From MFAQ01 sp964592455 (GTDB taxonomy: Bacteria; Patescibacteriota; Microgenomatia; UBA1400; MFAQ01): a DNA stretch of 5,081 bases. The position numbers and the translations under genes are program-made. The stretch spans positions 1 to 5,081 of the forward strand of contig CAZQDQ010000063.1 of assembly GCA_964592455.1 (NCBI GenBank). The letters are read 5' to 3'. Positions 3,853 through 5,081 of this stretch are shown in pieces; the stretch's first letter is position 1, and every line of letters starts with the position of its first letter. The notes beneath the pieces are model-generated. The model searched no databases. It was not told where the DNA came from and saw nothing but the letters and a program-made list of their open reading frames with translations.

Positions 3853-4134
3853 ATGGCTTGGCTAGTGTATATACTGAAGACTGATAGTAATACTTTGTAT
3901 ACAGGAATTACAAATAACCTAAAAAGAAGATTAGAAGCACACATGGATGGTAAGGGGGCAAAGTATTTGAGGGGATTTTCTGACATTAAACTTGTTTACA
4001 AAGAAGAGTGCACTACAAGATCTGAAGCCCTTAAAAGAGAGTACCAGATAAAAAAGATGACGCAAAGACAAAAATTAGAACTATGCTCTTTTGAGAGCCA
4101 CATGAATATAGTACCCAAACAAGTTGATTCTTAA
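3853..4134 (+). CDS. GIY-YIG protein of the YhbQ/UPF0213 family
   Basis: A 93-aa single-domain protein closely fitting the UPF0213 (YhbQ-like) family of putative DNA endonucleases. AWLVYILKTDSNTLYTGITN (residues 2-21) holds the GIY and YIG tyrosines (the latter as LYTGIT, typical for this family). NLKRRLEAH (22-30) gives the Arg and His. GKGAKYLRG and RSEALKREYQIKKM (about 58-71) give the family signature and the metal-binding Glu. All core residues are present, unlike the copy at the left edge. A longer in-frame start at 3823 would overlap the previous gene and is rejected; the ATG at 3853 follows an extended -10 by 7 nt. Its last 54 bp overlap the opposite-strand methyltransferase gene end. 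The last ~15 residues go beyond the usual domain. In vivo role not established here. Confidence 0.9.
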   Translation: MAWLVYILKTDSNTLYTGITNNLKRRLEAHMDGKGAKYLRGFSDIKLVYKEECTTRSEALKREYQIKKMTQRQKLELCSFESHMNIVPKQVDS

Positions 4135-4899
4135 ACCTTTTAGAACTGATTTGATAGCTAGAACATTTTCTTTGACCCCTGGCAAGAACTGAAAGAACGT
4201 ACCAATAAAGCCTAAAAGCCAAAATCGACGTTTGGAGATAGATAGGCTTGCAGTTTTATTGAGACTTTTAACCACACTAAAGCCAGAGGAGTTTATTTTG
4301 TTTACCATGCTACTTACCTCTATTAGCTCATTTAAGCTCCAGGCTGAGCAAAGGTTTTTTGTGATTGCCTTTTCAGTTTTTGTTTTCTCTTTTCTGACTC
4401 TATAGCCGTCGGCAATAATAAGCTTGCCACCTGGTTTTAGGATTCTTTTGGCCTCGATTAAAAATGCTTCTTTGGGGTAAGCATGGCAAATACTTTCGAT
4501 ACCAAAAATAACGTCGAAGTAGTTGTTTGGAAACGAAGTTTTAGTGAAGTCCATTACCAAAAAAGTGGTGTTGTCCGCTACCTTTCTTTTGGCGGCGTTT
4601 TGCTTGGCTTGTTTTATTTGCTCTGGTACTAGTGAGATGCCAAAAAGATTGGCTCCTGTTTTGTGGGCTAAGTAGATACTTGCTCCGCCAACGCCACAGC
4701 CTGCGTCCAAAACTTTCATACCTTTTTTTATTTTTCCCAGCTTTATGAGAATTTTGTATTGATTTTCTATAGAGTCACTTAAGTTTTTGGAGTTTTTGTC
4801 GTCTAGTCCAAAATGCAAACCGAGTGTTTTTGAGTTATACCAAAAGTACTTGTACAGCCAGTTACTGCGGTTGTAATAAGAAATTATCTTATCTTTCAT
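4081..4899 (-). CDS. Class I SAM-dependent methyltransferase
   Basis: The 272-aa product has the Rossmann methyltransferase fold. KVLDAGCGVGGASIYLA (62-78) is motif I, which binds SAM. NLFGISLVPEQIKQA (84-98) is the post-I acidic/loop region. FLVMDFTKTSFPNNYFDVIFGIES (113-136) covers motifs II-III. LKPGGKLIIADGY (154-166) is the typical later motif. The N-terminus (ISYYNRSNWLYKYFWYN, TLGLHFGL) and the GISLVPEQ form recall tocopherol, sterol-C24 and sarcosine/glycine methyltransferases, so a small-molecule or lipid substrate is likely, but which one is unknown. A hydrophobic stretch at about 228-240 (FWLLGFIGTFFQFLPG) suggests contact with a membrane or lipid. The start ATG at 4899 has no Shine-Dalgarno. 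A TGT-TAAAAT extended -10 lies 29 nt upstream and a 7-codon reading frame ends exactly at this ATG. Its 3' end overlaps the convergent GIY-YIG gene by 54 bp. Confidence 0.88.
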   Translation of the reverse strand: MKDKIISYYNRSNWLYKYFWYNSKTLGLHFGLDDKNSKNLSDSIENQYKILIKLGKIKKGMKVLDAGCGVGGASIYLAHKTGANLFGISLVPEQIKQAKQNAAKRKVADNTTFLVMDFTKTSFPNNYFDVIFGIESICHAYPKEAFLIEAKRILKPGGKLIIADGYRVRKEKTKTEKAITKNLCSAWSLNELIEVSSMVNKINSSGFSVVKSLNKTASLSISKRRFWLLGFIGTFFQFLPGVKENVLAIKSVLKGLRINLFGYYIHVALKRA

Positions 4900-4923
4900 T
4901 TAGTTAGTAATGACTTTAAACAT
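4900..4923 (-). CDS. Possible 7-codon leader peptide before the methyltransferase
   Basis: ATG at 4923-4921 on minus starts the reading frame MFKVITN and its TAA stop (4902-4900) directly abuts the methyltransferase ATG (4899). The promoter TGT-TAAAAT ends 5 nt before this ATG, so the mini-frame would be at the 5' end of the RNA. It may allow termination-reinitiation where no Shine-Dalgarno exists. With 8 codons, chance cannot be excluded. Confidence 0.3.
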   Translation of the reverse strand: MFKVITN

Positions 4924-4928
4924 GCCTA

Positions 4929-4937
4929 ATTTTAACA
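4929..4937 (-). promoter_or_regulatory. Extended -10 element upstream of the methyltransferase
   Basis: On minus TGT-TAAAAT (4937-4929). It would start RNA about 20-24 nt before the methyltransferase ATG. No convincing -35 hexamer at 17 nt. Confidence 0.5.
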
Positions 4938-4974
4938 GATGGGATAAGTGTTAAGCCTGGGACTGTGGTTAGAT

Positions 4975-5009
4975 TTTACAACTGACTAAAATAGTGTATA
5001 ATAGACACT
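4975..5009 (+). promoter_or_regulatory. Promoter of the right-edge nucleotidyltransferase gene
   Basis: -35 TTTACA (4975-4980), a 16-nt spacer and consensus -10 TATAAT (4997-5002), followed by 7 nt and ATG at 5010. Both the promoter strength and the absence of a Shine-Dalgarno fit a leaderless transcript. Confidence 0.7.
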
Positions 5010-5011
5010 AT
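4991..5011. promoter_or_regulatory. Operator-like palindrome ATAGTGT-N7-ACACTAT, copy 2
   Basis: Perfect 7-bp arms ATAGTGT (4991-4997) and ACACTAT (5005-5011) centred on the -10 box and reaching into the ATG of the nucleotidyltransferase gene. A protein bound here would exclude RNA polymerase. The core AGTGT-N7-ACACT is shared with 3291-3307. Confidence 0.6.
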
Positions 5012-5081
5012 GAAGACAAAATATGTCTATTTGGGTAGGTTTGCACCCTTTCACTTGGGGCATGGGAAACTGCTTGATCTG
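5010..5081 (+). CDS. HxGH-type nucleotidyltransferase (NMNAT-like), N-terminal fragment
   Basis: Only the first 24 codons are in the window. YLGRFAPFHLGHGKLL (7-22) is the signature of the nucleotidyltransferase alpha/beta-phosphodiesterase superfamily: GRF at the first strand end and HLGH, the ATP-binding HxGH. The GRFxPFHLGH form is typical of nicotinamide-nucleotide adenylyltransferases such as NadM and of NadR-like enzymes, which make NAD from NMN and ATP. Related cytidylyltransferases share the motif, so the exact enzyme is not settled; the rest of the gene (and any fused Nudix or kinase domain) is outside the window. The ATG is 7 nt after TATAAT. A perfect palindrome covers its promoter, suggesting repression. 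Confidence 0.8.
   Translation, partial: MKTKYVYLGRFAPFHLGHGKLLDL

Noticed and set aside
3804..4222. Minus-strand frames at 3804-3986 and 4031-4222
   Set aside because: Antisense to or out of frame with the GIY-YIG and methyltransferase genes, no recognisable features.

Overview
The window looks like an AT-rich bacterial chromosome segment with densely packed short genes. Ordinary stop codons, including TGA, end the genes. The gene content fits a small-genome bacterium of the Patescibacteria/CPR type: a Nudix hydrolase, a MazG-like pyrophosphohydrolase, tiny membrane proteins, two small GIY-YIG proteins, a cell-wall lytic enzyme, and palindromic repeats in the spacers. This placement is inference from gene content and layout; no rRNA or marker gene is present to prove it. 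TGA clearly acts as a stop after the Nudix and M14 genes, which argues against the code-25 lineages (Gracilibacteria, SR1).

Layout. Left part, minus strand: a GIY-YIG gene running off the left edge (1-244), preceded on its strand by a GC-rich cluster of hairpins (259-391), then hypoxanthine phosphoribosyltransferase (391-936). A 229-bp divergent spacer (937-1165) carries two copies of a palindromic repeat, one with an extra 31-nt hairpin-bearing insert. Middle part, plus strand: Nudix hydrolase (1166-1615), an M14/AstE-like zinc hydrolase in the same operon (1620-2291), a 76-aa membrane protein (2310-2540) and a MazG-like NTP pyrophosphohydrolase (2542-2910). A hairpin at 2916-2935 separates this block from a convergent 101-aa conserved gene on minus (2948-3253). 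Right part: a secreted Rpf-like lytic transglycosylase (3353-3844, plus), a YhbQ/UPF0213 GIY-YIG protein (3853-4134, plus), a SAM-dependent methyltransferase on minus (4081-4899) whose end overlaps the GIY-YIG gene, and the first 24 codons of an HxGH nucleotidyltransferase (5010-5081, plus).

How it works together. Several genes concern nucleotide metabolism: purine salvage (hpt), Nudix and MazG-type hydrolases, and probably NAD synthesis at the right edge. They are mostly separate transcription units, so this is a theme rather than a proven pathway.

The strongest signals beyond the genes are regulatory. Seven of the ten starts whose upstream region is visible sit 6-7 nt after a -10-like hexamer, often with the extended TGn motif, and lack a Shine-Dalgarno; an eighth promoter of this shape is found at the right-edge gene. 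This predicts leaderless mRNAs. The two genes with clear Shine-Dalgarno sequences are an operon-internal gene and one with a real 5' leader. A palindrome AGTGT-N7-ACACT occurs exactly twice, each time on top of a promoter, and may be the operator of one shared regulator.
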